In this document: positions 46,931 to 60,169 of the stretch, in pieces | How positions within the stretch are numbered: the stretch's first letter is position 1 | How the letters are laid out: the number at the start of each line of letters is the position of its first letter | Assembly (NCBI RefSeq): GCF_023065955.2 | Contig: NW_026622997.1 | Coordinates: 13,502,001-13,566,000 of the forward strand | Length of the DNA stretch: 64,000 nt | Direction: 5' to 3' | From: Ursus arctos | Lineage: Eukaryota > Chordata > Mammalia > Carnivora > Ursidae | Position numbers and translations under genes: made by a program | Notes under the pieces: model-generated | The model's database searches: none | What the model was told of the DNA's origin: nothing | What the model saw: only the letters and a program-made list of their open reading frames with translations

Positions 46931-49384
46931 GAGAGGTACAGTCCGAAGGTAGGTACTGGGGCTGACTTTGTTAATACTCTCTAAAAATAAGTTAACCAAG
47001 CATTAGGTCAGCTGTGACTTTTCCAAGAAATGTATTTTATCTGGAGCTTTTGTAAATGCAAATAAAGATGAGTATAAGGTGAGTCTTTAGGTAACTTTTT
47101 TCTTTACTATGTTATATACATAGATGTGATTTTAAAACTTGGAGGTTTATTAAGAGTTATGTTGACTTTCCTGTCTGGGATAATCTGGAAAAAATGAACC
47201 CTCAATCATGCTTCAGCATTCTAGGGTAGTAATGATGAATTATGTCCTATTGACTATTTCCTTCTATGGCCAATTGTCCTAATGCTTCATGAGCTCAGCG
47301 GACAGCAATCTCATTTTTCTCAAATTGTCTCACAACGTGTGAACCAAATTCTTTTCAAACAAAGTAGATTCTCAACCCTACAAAAGTTGCTCTCATCTTT
47401 CCCATTGAGGGATATTTCAAACAAGAGTAAACACAGACAATCTGAACTCTTGCCATTCCCTTTCAATGCTTCCAAATCTATTTTAATCAAATCTTTCATA
47501 ATTACATCTCAGAAAGCTTGGCTTAATTATGAATGCCTGATGAACCACAAAACTGAAAATAAATTCATGTTTCTCATGAATGTGTCATTGGTAATAGACT
47601 GTTTTCTACAGTGACTAAGTTTGGACATTCAAGAGCACTACAGTAGTAAGTTTTTCATGTTCCCTATGTCAAGAGACTTACAGTGGAAGAGCTTTATGTT
47701 CATTTGGAAAACCCCTATGGGCTGAAGTCATTATGTCAAAGACATTTGAAAGTTTCCATCAAAAGAACTCAAAATCAACTTCAAAATAATTTCAAATTGC
47801 ATTTAACAGTATACCTTGCTCACCTGTGCACTCTGCATTGCAAGGTATAAACATTTGTCAACCATTATTCACACTCAAGCAGGTAAAATTCATGTGGATA
47901 ACCATAAAAACAAAATTAATGAGGAAATATAAAATGTTTCTTTAAATTTTTATACAAAATAGGTTAGTTAATGAAACTATAGATTTTTTGAGGTGGTAAG
48001 CATTTTGTAAAAAATAAATCAAATAACGAAGTAAATTTAACAGGGTATGAAGATAATTGTCACCTAAAAAATGAAGATATCTCATCAGAAGGTATGTGCA
48101 AAATCATTGCTTGGGGATGAGGGATGGAGGAGAGAGTGTTGACTATGCTTGCATTTGAGTGTCTATCTGTTCTCTTTCTAAGTACACCATATTCCTCTCC
48201 AAGTATTTATGAGCTCCACTGGGAAACAATGAAATATAATTCTAGTTAGCTTATTTACTTTTTGACAGCCTTAAGAACTTTATTTGAAATTTCCATCATG
48301 GAACACCCATTATTTGATTAGGAATGCATTAGCTGAGCAAACATTTCTGTAAAAATAAATATAAATCTGATTATATTTGGTGGGTTTAAAAAAGCACTCA
48401 AATTCTTAGACTAAAACCTAATGTTTGGTTTTCTTTTTGTTTCTTTTTCTAGTATCAGTCCCCTAAGAACACTTGACTTGTATCTAGGATTTATATTGAG
48501 GGAGGAATTTCAATTCAATTCAAAAACCTCATAAATACCTCAGTGGAACAAGATATTTAATATTCTCCACACAGTTTTATTTTTACTTTATATAGAAAAA
48601 TAAATTTGTTTCCCATTGTCTGAAGAATATACCCTGGGCATTTTTTCTGAGGTGATGATGGATTTATACTGACCCAGAAGCATCAGATCATTTATATTTT
48701 TATACATTAAAAGTATTTACTCGTTTTGTCCACAGTGTTTCAGGTAGCATATTAGTTGCTCATGGCACAAAGAATAAGACAAAGGTCTTGCCCTCAAGAA
48801 TGTCAAAATATAGAGCAAGAAAAAGAAATGTTAAAAGAAAAACAAAACACAATAAAAAACCCTTAAAATTTGGTATGATATGTGCAAAATGCTATAGGAA
48901 CACAGAGGGGAAAAATGATTACAATTGTCTGAAGGTAGTGACAGAAAGTATTATTTAATCTGAGTTTTGAATGATGAGTATGAATTTTCCGGACTGTTAG
49001 CCAGAAAGAACAGATGATAGAGCATCATGCCTTCCAGGAAATTGAGCAATTTATCCTTGAGGATTAAGGAAAGAAATAAAGACAAAAAATAAACTCTTAA
49101 GATCATGTTAAAGAACTGGAACATAATATTTCGAGCAATTCTGGTTACACTGAGGAATGTTATACCCATGAGCATGGGAATAGACCCTAAAGAAACCAAC
49201 TCAAGTGTTAAGAATGGGGCTCTCTACTAATGTAAGAAAGAAATCAGGTATACTTGAACCAAAGGAATAGTACTGAAATTAAAGAAATGGGAAGAGATGA
49301 GAAAGATACTTAGATGATGACTTAAACTAAATTTGTGAATTAAATCTATATAGGTGATGCTATCAAGAAAAAGAAATCCAAATT
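46931..49384. other. unique AT-rich sequence, no gene seen
   Basis: No gene or repeat that I can name with confidence. The 110-codon frame at 47282-47614 is Ser/Phe/Lys-rich with no domain. 48.73-49.2 kb has loose similarity to an old dispersed repeat ('gtcttgccctcaagaatgtc'). Confidence 0.4.
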
Positions 49385-49630
49385 TGCCGAGTGTTTGTTA
49401 CTACAGCTTTGTAGTATATCTTGAAAACTGTGATTGCGATATCTCCCTCTTCATTCTTTTTTCTCAAGATTGCTCTGACTATTCAGGATCTTTTGTGGGT
49501 TCCATATAAATTTTAGTATTATCTGTACTAGTTCCATGAAAAATGCTGTTGGTATTTTGATATGGATTGCATGAAATCTGTAGATTGCTTTGGGTAGTAT
49601 AGACATTTTAACAATACTCTGAACTTCAGT
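49385..49630 (-). mobile_element. L1 ORF2 fragment, minus strand
   Basis: Reversed ORF2 sequence: 'ctacagctttgtagtatatc', 'caagattgctctgactattc', 'ttgtgggttccatataaatt', 'tgatatggattgcatgaaat', 'ttgctttgggtagtatagac'. An isolated internal piece with neither end of an L1. Confidence 0.82.
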
Positions 49631-50197
49631 GGGTATCTATCTACTTTCAGCTGATAGAAGCGAGAAGAAGAAGAGAATTGGAGGCTGACGAAGGTGGTTT
49701 AGTCATATAAGTGGTGAATCATTGAGAAGATAAATATCAATGAAATATGCTTGTAGGAGTTAAATAAAAGAGCCTGATTCTTATTGCCACTAGGTCTTTT
49801 CAGTTCTTGAACTATACTCCACCATCTTTGAAATACCACTGAAGGGTTGTTCCTAAAATCCCAGGAGATGTCTGTCTCTTTCATTGCCATACCGATCTCT
49901 AAAATAAGTCCCTATTTCTGGAGGCAGCTGAGTGTATCTGTTTCTCATCAAAACAATAAAATCAAAAAGAAATTACACAAATTGCCATTAATTTTGTTAT
50001 TAAGACATTTTCAGTTTTCTTAGGAATTATGTATATCAATCTGATAGTCAAATATAGATCTAGAGGAAGTGGCTTTTAATGAGCTAGAAAAGGTAGGGAC
50101 AAACAATACACCAGATATTCTTCCTGTTGGCAAATACCAGGTACCATATAGATATATATATTTTGCCGATCAAGGACTATCAATTAGAAAAAATGAT
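49631..50197. other. unique sequence, no gene seen
   Basis: No gene or recognised repeat. Confidence 0.4.
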
Positions 50198-50438
50198 GGG
50201 CGGGCACCCAACTGGCTCAGTCAGTTAAACGATTGGCTCTTCGTTTTGGCTGAGGTCATGATCTCAGGGTCACGAGATCAAGCTCCACCATGAGCCCCAA
50301 GTCAGGCTCCTCGCTCAGTGAGGAGTGTTTTTAAGACTCTTTCTCGGTCTCCCTCTCCCTCCATGATGTCTTTCTCTCTCTCTCAAATAAATAAATAAAT
50401 CTTAAAAAACAACAACAATAACAACAACAAAACCCCCC
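50198..50438 (+). mobile_element. Can-SINE with interrupted A-tail, plus strand
   Basis: Head 'gcacccaactggctcagtca', B-box region 'gagatcaagctccacc', CT-rich body, then 'aaataaataaataaatctta' and a tail broken up as 'aacaacaacaataacaacaa'. The head and B-box carry several substitutions, so it is an older copy. Confidence 0.92.
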
Positions 50439-51224
50439 AAAACTGCAGTCATATTAAAAAAAAAAAAAAAGATATGGCTATTTGGATGATCTATATATTC
50501 CTTACATTAAAAATCTGAAATGTTTGGCTAATCTGTGTACTTGCAATGTATTTTAAAATTTTGAAATAAATTCAGAAATATTATACAGAGAATTTTTTAT
50601 AATATGATTACCAAGTTTTTAAAAGTTTACTAGTTTAAAAACAAAAATCACAAATAGGATTTCAATAATAAAGTTTACAATTTAATTCAATAGGTAAAAT
50701 ATTGAAATTTTGCTTATGGAAAAGATAATATCTTTTCAAAAAGCCTACCAGTTTTTACAAAAAACAAACAAACAAAAAACTATACTGTACCACAAAGACA
50801 ACCTTAAAATTACTACTAATGGGACTATTAAAGATAATATTAATCTGTTCACCAAAATGTAATACAATTTAATCATAAGGCAAGGTAAATTACCTATTCC
50901 ATGTAAAAATAACTTCAGTCCATTATAAATTTTAAAATTGTAGATTATTTGTCAATAATAAAACTACTTAAAATGACATACAATCCCTAATATAAAACAT
51001 GTATGTTATAGCCAAAGCCAGACACAGTAGAAAACAGATAGATATAAATGAACTCATTATTAAATAAGGCAGCATTAAGCTAAATACCATTGACTCTGCC
51101 TACAAAGTATATCCAAATCCAGTAAGTTCTCACCATAACTTACAACCTCTGTACCACCTTTGTCCAAAGCACCATGACACACATTCGGATTATTAAAATC
51201 AGCCCCCCAATTAGTGTTTCTGCT
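50439..51224. other. A/T-rich unique sequence, no gene seen
   Basis: Poly-A at 50455-50470 and A-rich 'aaaacaaacaaacaaaaaac' at 50760-50780. No gene. Confidence 0.4.
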
Positions 51225-51382
51225 TCCATTTTTTTCTAGGCTAGAACTATTTACAACACAAACCAGAATAATTCTGTTAAATTTTAAGTCAGATCATGTC
51301 ACTCTTCTGCCTAAAACTCTTTGATGGTTTTCCAACTTACTCAAGTCAAAATCAAAAACCTTTATAATGATTTAAAAAATCC

Positions 51383-51592
51383 TGGGTGCCTGGGTGGCAC
51401 AGACCATTAAGCATCTGTCTTCGGCTCAGGTCATGATAGCAGGTCCTGGGATCGAATCCCACATCAGGCTCCCTGCTCAGCGGGGAGTCTGCTTCTCCCT
51501 CTGGCCCTTCCCCTGCTTGTGTGTGTGCACGTGCGCACGCTCTCTCTCTCTCTCACTCATGCGCACACAAAAATAAAATTAAAAAATATAAT
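51383..51592 (+). mobile_element. Can-SINE in L2, plus strand
   Basis: Head 'tgggtgcctgggtggcacag', B-box 'gggatcgaatccc', body 'ctccctgctcagcggggagt', then a (GT/GC/CT) run 'gtgtgtgtgcacgtgcgcac' in place of the usual CT-rich stretch, and an A-rich end. The 'ggcaca' after the A-box recalls the arctoid-type copies, while the body is of the commoner type. Confidence 0.95.
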
Positions 51593-51807
51593 AAATTAAC
51601 AATCCTACAGTCTTTCATTAATATTCCACTACTGTTTCTGCACTGCTCACTAGTTTTCCCTTTGAACTCTCAGATTACTCTCCCCACTGCTCACCTGGCT
51701 CCATGAACATGGCATTCTTACTGTTTCTTGAATTGGCTAAGAAAACTCCAGCCTCTGAACTATCTAGAATACAACTCCTCTGAAAATCCATATAGCTAAG
51801 GTTTTTT

Positions 51808-52040
51808 TAAAGCTTGCTTTCTTTTCTTTCTTTTTTTTCTTTCTTTCTTATCTATTTATTTGAGAGAGATTGAAAGAAAGCAGGCATAAGCAGGAGGAGC
51901 AGACAGAGAGGGAGAGAGAATCTCAAGCAGACTCTGTGCTGAGCATGGAGCCCAACGCAGGGCTTGATCTCATCACCCTAAGATCACGAGTGGAAACCAA
52001 GAGTCCAATGCTTACCTGACTATGCCACCCAGGCACCCCT
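51808..52040 (-). mobile_element. Can-SINE in L2, minus strand
   Basis: The tail complement has become a TTTC-rich run ('ctttcttttctttctttttt'). The body is diverged ('ctaagatcacgagtggaaac') and the head ends 'tgccacccaggcacccc'. Direct repeats 'gctaag(g)tttttt' at about 51795 and 52042 flank it. Its orientation is opposite to the SINE 220 bases upstream. Confidence 0.93.
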
Positions 52041-52375
52041 GGCTAAGTTTTTTATTCTATTAATTCTTGGGTCAAATGCCACCTTTTCAAGGTACCCTTC
52101 ACTTTCCATGTTATTGAAAATTGCAACAATCTTACTGCTAACAGCCTCTCCACTAATTTTCTCTATAGTACATTCACATTCTAACAGATTATGTAATATA
52201 CTGATTGATTTTTTTTCTGCTTCCTTCTACTAAAATGTAAACTGTGTAAAGATAAGGATATTTGTCATTTTATTTTATTTATTTTATTTTGCTCATTTTT
52301 AACTGATACATCTTTAGGGCATAAAACAATGCTGGCACAAAGTAGCTAGTCAGTAAATGTGTATTGAATAGATGA

Positions 52376-52759
52376 TAATAGCCTCAAGGCTTCACTGGGA
52401 TCTGCTTTCAAGATCACAAATTTCTTGGCACAATTGTTTCTTGCAGCCAATTAGACCAAGAGCCCCGGTGTCTTGCCACCTGTTGACTAGGTGTTACCCT
52501 CATTTTATAGCTTGTCTTGAGGCTCAGTTTCTTGTTATGTGGGTCCCCCTCATGCTGTTTGCTTTATCAAACCAGCAAGACAAAGTCTCCTGGCAAGACC
52601 AATAGTCTAATCTCATATAACATAATCGTATTCTATTGGTTGGAAGCAAGTCACAGGATCCACCAAACACCATGGGAGGGAATTACATAAGGGTTTGATT
52701 ACCCACAGGCAAAAATAATTGCAGGCCATCTTAGAGTATGTCCTTCACAAATGCAATTA
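52376..52759. other. unique sequence, no gene seen
   Basis: The 77-codon frame at 52372-52605 has no recognisable features. Confidence 0.4.
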
Positions 52760-54350
52760 ACCAACTGATCTAATTGACATCAGAACACTTCACCTAATGA
52801 CAACGGAGTGCACAAGGAATGTTTGCCAAAATTGACCACATATTGGATCATAAAGCAAACCTCAACAAATTTCAAAAGTTTTGAGACATTCAAAGTACAT
52901 TATTTGACCACAGTGAAATTAAGTTAGAAATCAATAAGAAAGAGAAAACTAGAAATTCCCCCCAACTGCTTGGAAATTAAACAATGCACTTCTAAGTAAT
53001 GCACGGATTAAAACAAGAAGAAGAATAGAAATTAGAAAACATTTTAACTAAATGACATGGGAAATAAAATATCAAACCTTGGGGAATGCAGCTAACAATG
53101 CTTAGAAGAAAATTTATAGCCTTAAATTCATATTGTAAGGAAGAACAGTTAAAAATAAATGATCCAATCTTTCGTCTCAAGCAGAAAGATCACATACTAA
53201 ACCCACAGATAGCAGAAGTAAGATAATAAAATAATAAAATTTAAAATTAATGTTCAAAAGATAAGGTCAAAAAAATTGATTATCAACTTCTTTAGTTATC
53301 AGGAGAATACAACAGTTGCACACACAGTCAGGCACTGCCCCACAGAATGACTAACATTAAAATGACAATACACTGTTGATGAGAGTGAAAATTTTTACAA
53401 TCACATTGAATCATTTGTTGATAGCATTTACTAAAGTTGAGCATATGCATATGCTATGATCCAGTAATTCCAGTCGTTTAAGTATATAGTCCACAGCAAT
53501 CTATACGTATGTCCTCTCAAAGACATATACAAGCATCATTTAACAGCACTCTTGAAGTAGTCAGAAATTCAAACAGCCTAAATGTCTTTAAATATTTGAG
53601 AAATAAATTATTGCCATGGTCTGAATGCTTGTGTGTCCCCCAAATTCACATGTTGGAATCTTAATGCCCAGTGCGATCGTTTTAAAAGGTGTGGCCTTTG
53701 GAAGGTAATGAGGTCACAAGAGCTCATGCTCATGAAAGACAGTAGTGCTCTTCTGAAAGAAATCCCACAGAGTTCCCTAGCCCCTTCCATCATATGAGGA
53801 TACAAGAAGTCTCCCACCTGGAATAGGGCCCTCACCTGACAATGGTGGTACACCAATCTTTGATTTCTATTCATCAAAATCGTAGGAAATAAATTTCTGT
53901 TTTTATAAGCCCCCCAGTCCCTGGTGTTTTGCTATAGCAGCCTGAGCAGATGAAGGCAATTCTGATATATTAACACACCTTTACAGCAATGCAGGAAGAA
54001 TGGACTAATGTGACACAGAATGGTATGGATTAACATCATGTTCAGAAACACAATGCTGAACAAAGCCAGATACCCAAAGAATACATGCCTTCTATCACTT
54101 TTAAAAATATGTATAATTTTATAACATATAATAAGCATTAGAAATAAATACATTTACTTAAAATTTAAAACCAGGCATAACTAATGTATGCTCATGATTT
54201 TGTCTTTGGGGAAAGAGTGATAGTGACCAGAAGTCTCAGGTTGAGAAGCTATTTATGGAACAGTTTCTTGCTCTGGGTGATATTTACAAAGGTGAACTTC
54301 AATTAATAAAAATTCATTGATCTGTATACATGTCATGTTTGAACTTCCCT
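52760..54350 (+). mobile_element. L1M ORF2-to-3' region, plus strand, split by an LTR
   Basis: The left part (to about 53280) has ORF2 phrases: 'aaaattgaccacatattgga', 'cataaagcaaacctcaacaa', 'gaaattaagttagaaatcaa', 'aagaaaatttatagccttaa'. 53330-53605 is the later ORF2/3' part ('atgatccagtaattccagtc', 'aacagcctaaatgtctttaa'). 53960-54350 resumes it ('acaatgctgaacaaagccag') after an inserted MLT1 LTR. A deletion near 53.28 kb removes much of ORF2. No coding capacity. Confidence 0.75.
53611..53957 (+). mobile_element. MLT1-type LTR inside L1M, plus strand
   Basis: Opens 'tgccatggtctgaatgcttg', continues 'tgtcccccaaattcacatgt', 'tggaatcttaatgcccagtg' and 'ggaaataaatttctgttttt', and ends 'tttgctatagcagcctgagc'. 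It interrupts the L1M 3' region, so it inserted after that element. Confidence 0.85.
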
Positions 54351-54611
54351 ATTTATGTAATATGTCAATTAAAATTTAAATTTTTGGCATACATAAAAAG
54401 TTTTTAAGAAATCCTTATTGTGAAAACAGATTAAACAGCTAATTCTGCAAAAAATTTCGCAAGTCAAAACACAATGATATACTCTATTTTATTCTCTTCG
54501 TTGTTATAGAACTAACTCTAATTTATCATAAAAATATCTAGATTTATGGAAAATAGACAAAAGACATGAATAACTTCTTCATAGAAGAAAATGCAGGTTG
54601 TTGTTAAACAT

Positions 54612-54768
54612 TTTTTTAAAGATTTATTTATTTATTTTAGAGTGGGAGAGCAGAGGGAGAGGCAGTGAGAAGCTGAAGAAGACTCCGCGCTGAGTACAGA
54701 GCCCAACTAGGGGCTCACACTCATGACCCTGAGATCACAACCTGAGCCCAAACAAAGAGTTGGATGCT
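54612..54768 (-). mobile_element. 5'-truncated Can-SINE, minus strand
   Basis: 'aaagatttatttatttattt' at the left and 'cctgagatcacaacctgagc' in the body. The element stops at 'agagttggatgctcatg' without the 'cacccaggcgcccc' head. 'tgttaaacatttt' before and 'tgttaaatatttt' after form the target-site repeat, so the head was missing at insertion rather than lost later. Confidence 0.92.
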
Positions 54769-56149
54769 CATGTTAAATATTTTAATGGATATTCTACCTG
54801 ATTTATAATAAAAAATAAGCACTAAGATATCATTTGTCAACTCTCATTTTGTTAAAGTTTAAAAGTTTTGGTAACGTTGTTTTGAGAAGGGTCTGGAGAA
54901 ACAAACTCTCAAACTGTAGTCAGTACACTGCATTATGGGACGTCTATCAATAGCAATTAAATAGTCGTCAAAACAACAAATGCATATAAAGAATATGTAT
55001 TCCAGATACATATTCTCTCCAGAATATATGTATTCTCTGGAGAATCCTAATAAAACTGAATAATGTTGGATATATTATTAATCAATTACTCTTCTGCCAT
55101 TTCAATGACATGAACTAACTGGCTCAGGATGGGGAAATGAAAGATGAGGATGGGAATATATATATACACACACATATATATGATATGCAATATCTCTATG
55201 ATATACACATATGTTAAGCAATATCTATATATATTACAGTCCAGGCCTTTGTATGTTGAGTACGATAGTACTGTCACACGTAATTAGTAATTAGTTCTAT
55301 AGCAATATAGAAAGAGATGTTGCCAAAATGGGCTTATCACAAAAGGAGATGAGACTTGAAATACATAATTAATTGACAATAAAAACTGGATACTGAAGAG
55401 ACTATGGAATGCAATTCAAGGTAAAGAAAACAACCAAGAGAAAATGCAAACATGGGAATAGGAAACCAAGTCCCAGGGCCATTGTAACCTGCTGGTGTGC
55501 TCTCAAGAACGTTTCTTTGAAGGGAACAGTGGGAACGAATAGTGATGCGGTCAGCCAAGACCAGATGACTGAGGTCTTGAGCCCTTGAGTTGAAGTTGGA
55601 TTTTGCTTCTCAGTTTTGTTTTTGGGATGAAAATGGTTGCTATTAAAATTAACCACCCATCAGGATTTATATCACCAGAAATATCACCAGAAATTTTCCC
55701 CACGAGCCCTATTAATTCTAGTGCACCAAATTGCACAACACAAGATGTTCCTGTGGAATCAAAGCAGATACACTTACATATCATATATGCATTATATCTT
55801 CTTTTTAAAATTTGAAAAAATTATAAATTCTAAAATTATCTTGCCTCTAGGATATTCCATAAAAAATGACAACCAATGATAATGAGCATAACTGTATTCA
55901 TGGTTTACGCATCTCAGGAAATATGTAATCATCTAACAGAGGTCTTGAGATGCTTTAATTCAAAAAAGTCAATTAATGTGAAAATTTCCTACATCACAGA
56001 GGATGTAGCGTTTGAGTGTATGGTGTTTTTGGTATCTCCAACAGCAGCCACAACTAAATCCAGGTGGATCAGTATGTGAACAGTGGTTTCCCCATTTTGA
56101 AGGCTGATAAAGATGAAGTCATATCTATAGGTAAATCAAAGCAGTTTAA
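54769..56149. other. unique sequence with a TA/CA-rich run
   Basis: 55155-55240 is rich in 'atatatacacac' words. A local repeat 'atatcaccagaaat' occurs twice at 55666-55694. Overlapping short frames at 55.4-55.9 kb on both strands show no domain. Confidence 0.4.
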
Positions 56150-56400
56150 AATACACACATATATATATATACACATATGTGTGTATATATATATATATAT
56201 ACACACACGTATATGTTGGTCAGAAAACATATACATATGTTTTCTATGTATATGCATATGTTTTCTGACCAACATATCTATCTAACCATATATGAAACAT
56301 ATATATATATAAATATATACATATATATAGAAAACATATGTAGATAGATAGATAGATAGATAGATAGATATAGAGATATATATAGAGATAGAGCTTTTCC
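56150..56400. repeat. AT-rich microsatellite with a 22-base perfect inverted repeat
   Basis: (TA)n and (CA)n-like runs surround two arms that are exact reverse complements over 22 bases (56211-56232 and 56256-56277; each contains 'ggtcagaaaacat' or its complement). The loop is 23 bases. A (GATA)n run at 56343-56369 ends the block. Confidence 0.9.
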
Positions 56401-57569
56401 AGAACCTCATGTATCAGGATGTGTAATAGATGTCAGCTGAAATGACAGGGTTTAGGATGATGTTCCCGAATTAAAGGGCAGATGCCAGTTTCAAGTGACA
56501 TGTTTTCTGTAACCTATTGTCTCTCTTTGTTTATCCTTCAGATACAATCTCTAAAGCAACTATTCATCTATTATTTTGGGATAAGGTGTAGAAATATAGC
56601 TAGATCTCAAATTTAGTTTGTCATTTGTCTTCTTGAAAGGAGATATTATTTATGTTTATAGTAAGGTATTTGAAATGTCATTTAATAGGAAAACAAATGG
56701 CAGGATTCTCATGAGTAAAAAAAAAAAAAAGAAAAAAGAGGCGTTTGGAACTTTGAGTTAGACATTTTTATCTTACCACACTTTAAGCTACATATTTTTA
56801 TTCTAATTGTAAAAATTATCTCTCTTGATGTATCTTTTCCATTATTTTTTCAAAGAGAATTCATCAGCCGGGTTAATGATGACACAAAATTTTAATATAT
56901 GCATTAAACATTTAAGTTTTAATATGTTAACATGTCATAAAATGTGAATAATAACAATGTTTTATATATGAAGTGAAAACATATTTTATGTTAGAAATAG
57001 TTATAATGCCTGGAAAGTGACTTATATCCATAACAATTTCATTTAAATATTGCTTTTGCTCCCCATCTATCTTAGATGCAATTTTATAGTCCTTTTAAAA
57101 AATTCATTTCAGTGTGACCTCTTGGAGGCTGCAACTTAGTGCCTCTAGCCTACATATCCAATTGCACTTGTACTTGCTCCTATTCAATTACCTTTTAACA
57201 TGCAGAGAGCAGCCAGCATCCAGGTTTGAACTGCATTTACTGTTCCGAAACTCTCCAAGAATTACAACTTTGGTTCAATTCCATTGCAATAAGAAAGAAG
57301 GGCAAAAAGGAATCTATCAGCCTACTCAGACGTTAGATCGTACGGATAGTTTTACACATCCTGAGTTTGAGCTCTTACTTGGCCCTAGAATGACTTTAGA
57401 AACTTCACTCTGAAAAGCATAGAAATACATTTTTAAAAGGTCTCCTGAAGAATCTCCATAGTTATCACATGGCAACAAAGAGTTGCCCAAGGGAGGAAGG
57501 AACCATAATATCACAGAATAGAACCAGACACTTCCCCTTCTTTCAAAGATTACACTTTCAGATAGTACC
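56401..57569. other. unique sequence, no gene seen
   Basis: AT-rich, with an A-run at 56718-56731. The 99-codon frame at 57114-57413 has no recognisable domain and no splice or promoter signals that I can see. Confidence 0.4.
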
Positions 57570-57665
57570 CTAAGTATCAGTTATTTCATCTGTAAAAATG
57601 GATGTTAATTATGGCTTCCTTTATGAAGATGTAATAATAAAGTGAGGAGATATATCAGTACAATG
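57570..57665 (+). mobile_element. possible MIR fragment
   Basis: 'tatcagttatttcatctgta' and 'aaaatggatgttaattatgg' match the well-kept part of the MIR core, followed by a loose 3' part. Confidence 0.5.
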
Positions 57666-60169
57666 TTTTAAAAAAATCCCAAATTTAAAAAAAGAAAGAA
57701 AGAAAGAGAGAAATCCAGGCATTCATACTACAAGGCATCTATCACAAACCTAATAGATTAGGGATTTGCCATACATGCTTTCTATAGGTTAGAGTTTCAC
57801 CTCTAGTATTTTGCTGATGCCTCTAAAATCTTGGCAGAAACTTACTGTTTTTTGTGTGTACTATAAACCTATCCCAGTAGAGATGGGTCAACATCTAACT
57901 GCTGCCTTGCCATGTTGCCTTTCAACAGAGGGGAAAAAATTCATGAAATTTATTCATGAAAACTCACACCAACAGAACTCTGCCAGAATATATTAAGTTT
58001 GAATGTTATTAGATTATAAATAACTCAACTGACTACAAAATTCCTTTGACAGATTGCTTTTGGCATTGGCTATAAGCATGGCAGAGAACTTCTTTCTACT
58101 ATGTCTATTTTAAACTATGTAGATGGGATCTTGGGCAAATAGACTGCATTCTTAGAGACTTGTTACAAATATATCAAGTCTTATCAGAACTCTGAAATAA
58201 AGAATAATCCATCCTCCCCCATCAAAACTCATAAGCCCCCAAAAGAATCTGATAAACTTGATCACTAATGTACAGTGGTTGGGAAGGATTATTGTGTTTC
58301 CTCTCATGGAATGATTTGAACTGTTTTAGAGGACAAAGTCTTTAGCCAAAGAAATGATTTCCTAACCATAGATTTTCATACTTCAGTGACAAGATGTGTG
58401 AAGAGAGAATCTTAAGATGAACCACGTCCTGATGTTGTTAGTAACTACCTACCTCAACTGCATGTAATGTAGTTCCTCTGGATACACTTTACTCATGTTC
58501 CCTCTCTATAGCTGTGGCTACTTTGGGCTGCACAGTGATTGGATAGAAACATACGTGATGCTGATTCATAGATTTAATTTGGAAGCCCTGGTATTGCCAC
58601 TGGACCATGTTAAGTTGTCTTCCCCTAAGAATGCAAGAGTGTTACCCATCAATCTTATCATTTCATTCCAACTGTTCTCACAAATTTACTAGAGTTCTTT
58701 CTCTCTTTATAAATATCTTCTATTTTGGCATGATTCCATCACTAACTGTATCTCAGTAATTTCACGTGAATCACTATAGAAAGGATAGACAACAAACCTA
58801 GAGAATATGCCCACTCCTGCTTGATTTAACCATAAATGTGAATGTATTCTTTGCTTATAATGGAAGTGAAGCTATTCCATAAATGCCTTGACGGGTTTGT
58901 GTCTAGTTCTTCTTTCTTACCCTATACTGCTGCACTCAGGGTCTTTTGTCTGTGATGATGATGCATTCAAGAAAGAGGATGTGAAAGGAGACAAGACCTG
59001 AGAATATTCTTTTTTTCCAGAATGTTTTGTAATCCCTGGCTAAAATTAATCATTGTGTTTTATAATGAGACTAAAAATGTCATTGAAATAGCTCAACAGA
59101 CTTCTTAAGAACATAAAAGATCTATTAAAAATAATAATGTACTTTAACAACTTAAGAGTTGATGAATAAAAACACATGGGTTAAAGTTTTCTTAAAATTG
59201 TACTATGATTTCAAAACTAAATGAAAATTAAGTTTGGGAAACATTTATTTGGGAAAATATCAAACCAAAGTTGGACTGATTATTCAAGATATTCAACAGA
59301 GTCTAAAATTAAATAAGGAAACTTAATGATATACCTTAATTTTACTAAATTTTGCATATTTACTCAGAGACACCAATAAGCTAAAGCATGAGTATCCCAA
59401 TCCCACCTTACAGCAGAGGATAGTAAAAGAGCTTAAAATAGCATCATTTCCAATGAATACAAATACAATTAAATTAATTTTATGATTTAGGCTGTAAACA
59501 CTTCTCATCATCCTAAATGGAAAAGCTCTCATCCATCTATAATTTATTAGCACTTTTTACATTTATTTGCTACTTACCATTCATTGCCCAGTATTTTTTT
59601 GTTGTTTTTTGTTTTGTTTTGTTTTTTATTTTTGTCACGAGCAGTGACATTTCACTGTATCATTACTAGCTCCTATACAGCAGGGCACAAATCCTATACA
59701 TATTGTGCCTATTTCCACACACAGTATGGTATCAGGTCCATAGTACACCTATAAAGGCAAGATGTATTTTTTTAAAGATCTATTTTCTAAAAATAGATTT
59801 CTTTAGTGAAACTTTAGAGAATTTTAATCATACAATAAAATAAAGAGAAATTTTACTGATTTAAATCTAACATTTAAATATTGTATAGAACATTTACATC
59901 TAAGATTCATTAAAATATATTTTTTAACTTTAATTGTTCCATGTTAATAAAACCATACTCTGTATTTTATTTAATATAGAAACCATAACCTACCATTTGA
60001 AATTTAAAAACTAAAATATTTTCCAGCTTTTGTTCTGGGCTGAATCAATGTCAAATTTTATGAATATCTTGTCCTGAATTTTTTAACTCAGATATTGGTT
60101 TTGTGCCACCATCTTTATTTAAAGTCTGAGATAATTCATCTGGAGATATTAGCATTCTATTTTCATTGG
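57666..60169. other. unique sequence, no gene seen
   Basis: AT-rich without named repeats except a short GAAA run at 57690-57710 and a T/G run at 59600-59632. No gene. Confidence 0.4.

Larger units (their letters stand above)
51225..52375 (+). mobile_element. L2 3' region interrupted by two Can-SINEs
   Basis: L2-type phrases flank and separate the SINEs in consistent order: 'ttaagtcagatcatgtcact' and 'aaactctttgatggttttcc' before the first; 'tgaacatggcattcttactg' between them; 'cttgggtcaaatgccacctt', 'aaatgtaaactgtgtaaag' and 'aatgctggcacaaagtagct' after the second. The end, 'agtaaatgtgtattgaatag', is the L2 3' terminus. No ORF survives. Confidence 0.75.
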
